Assembly: GCA_012033095.1 (NCBI GenBank)
Contig: JAAUPO010000227.1
Coordinates: 1-5,166, forward strand
DNA length: 5,166 nucleotides
Reading direction: 5' to 3'
Source of the DNA: Synechococcaceae cyanobacterium RL_1_2
GTDB taxonomy: Bacteria; Cyanobacteriota; Cyanobacteriia; Cyanobacteriales; JAAUPO01
The position numbers and the translations under genes are program-made. The notes under the pieces are model-generated. The model was not told the DNA's origin. It did no database searches and saw only the letters and a list, made by a program, of their open reading frames with translations. The number at the start of each line of letters is the position of its first letter. The first letter of the stretch is position 1. This document shows, in pieces, positions 5,131 through 5,166 of this stretch.

Positions 5131-5166
5131 ATGATGACCTCGACGGAACTAAGTCTTTTGCTCCAA
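5131..5166 (+). CDS. 5' end of an unrecognised gene (partial, runs off right edge)
   Basis: From ATG 5131 the frame reads MMTSTELSLLLQ and is open to the window end. The second ATG (5134) would give MTSTELSLLLQ, a natural-looking cytoplasmic start with an amphipathic helix. A competing start at ATG 5121 in another frame reads MGRYDDLDGTKSFAP and is also open. AAGGG at 5112-5116 sits 4 bases before 5121 and 14 before 5131, so the ribosome site favours the other frame while composition favours this one. Too little sequence remains to name a product. Confidence 0.35.
   Translation, partial: MMTSTELSLLLQ

Overview
The window looks like a cyanobacterial chromosome segment, possibly Synechocystis-like. 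It carries one perfect HIP1 octamer (GCGATCGC) and ten further copies of the CGATCG core, together with a DECH-box Ski2-like helicase of the type cyanobacteria encode and several short inverted-repeat modules typical of cyanobacterial intergenic DNA. The species call is an inference from composition and protein character only.

Layout: (1) Bases 2-115 hold the 3' end of an unrecognised + strand reading frame. (2) Bases 116-672 are an AT-rich non-coding stretch with a HIP1 site and two MITE-like inverted-repeat modules (275-407 and 434-526). (3) Bases 673-1734 encode an intact 353-residue polytopic membrane protein of unknown function with a conserved-looking EE...R / E-x-NLHN motif. (4) Bases 1735-2079 are a convergent intergenic region with a third inverted-repeat module (1898-2010) and a good intrinsic terminator for the minus-strand gene. 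(5) Bases 2080-4957 on the minus strand are a Ski2-like DExH helicase with a DSHCT C-terminus. It is complete at both ends but split into four reading frames by four single-base indels, all in its 3' part. (6) Bases 4958-5130 are a divergent promoter region with two 10-bp palindromes, followed by the first codons of a probable + strand gene that runs off the window.

The helicase is the main point of interest. Three deletions and one insertion, all inferred, restore one 960-codon frame exactly (2878 + 3 - 1 = 2880 nt). The gene is therefore either a very young pseudogene or an intact gene with clustered sequence errors; the sequence alone cannot decide. No operon structure is visible. The membrane protein and the helicase are convergent, and the helicase and the right-edge gene are divergent, so each appears to be transcribed separately. 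I see no convincing evidence of a new multi-gene system. The least described items are the membrane protein family and the three repeat modules.
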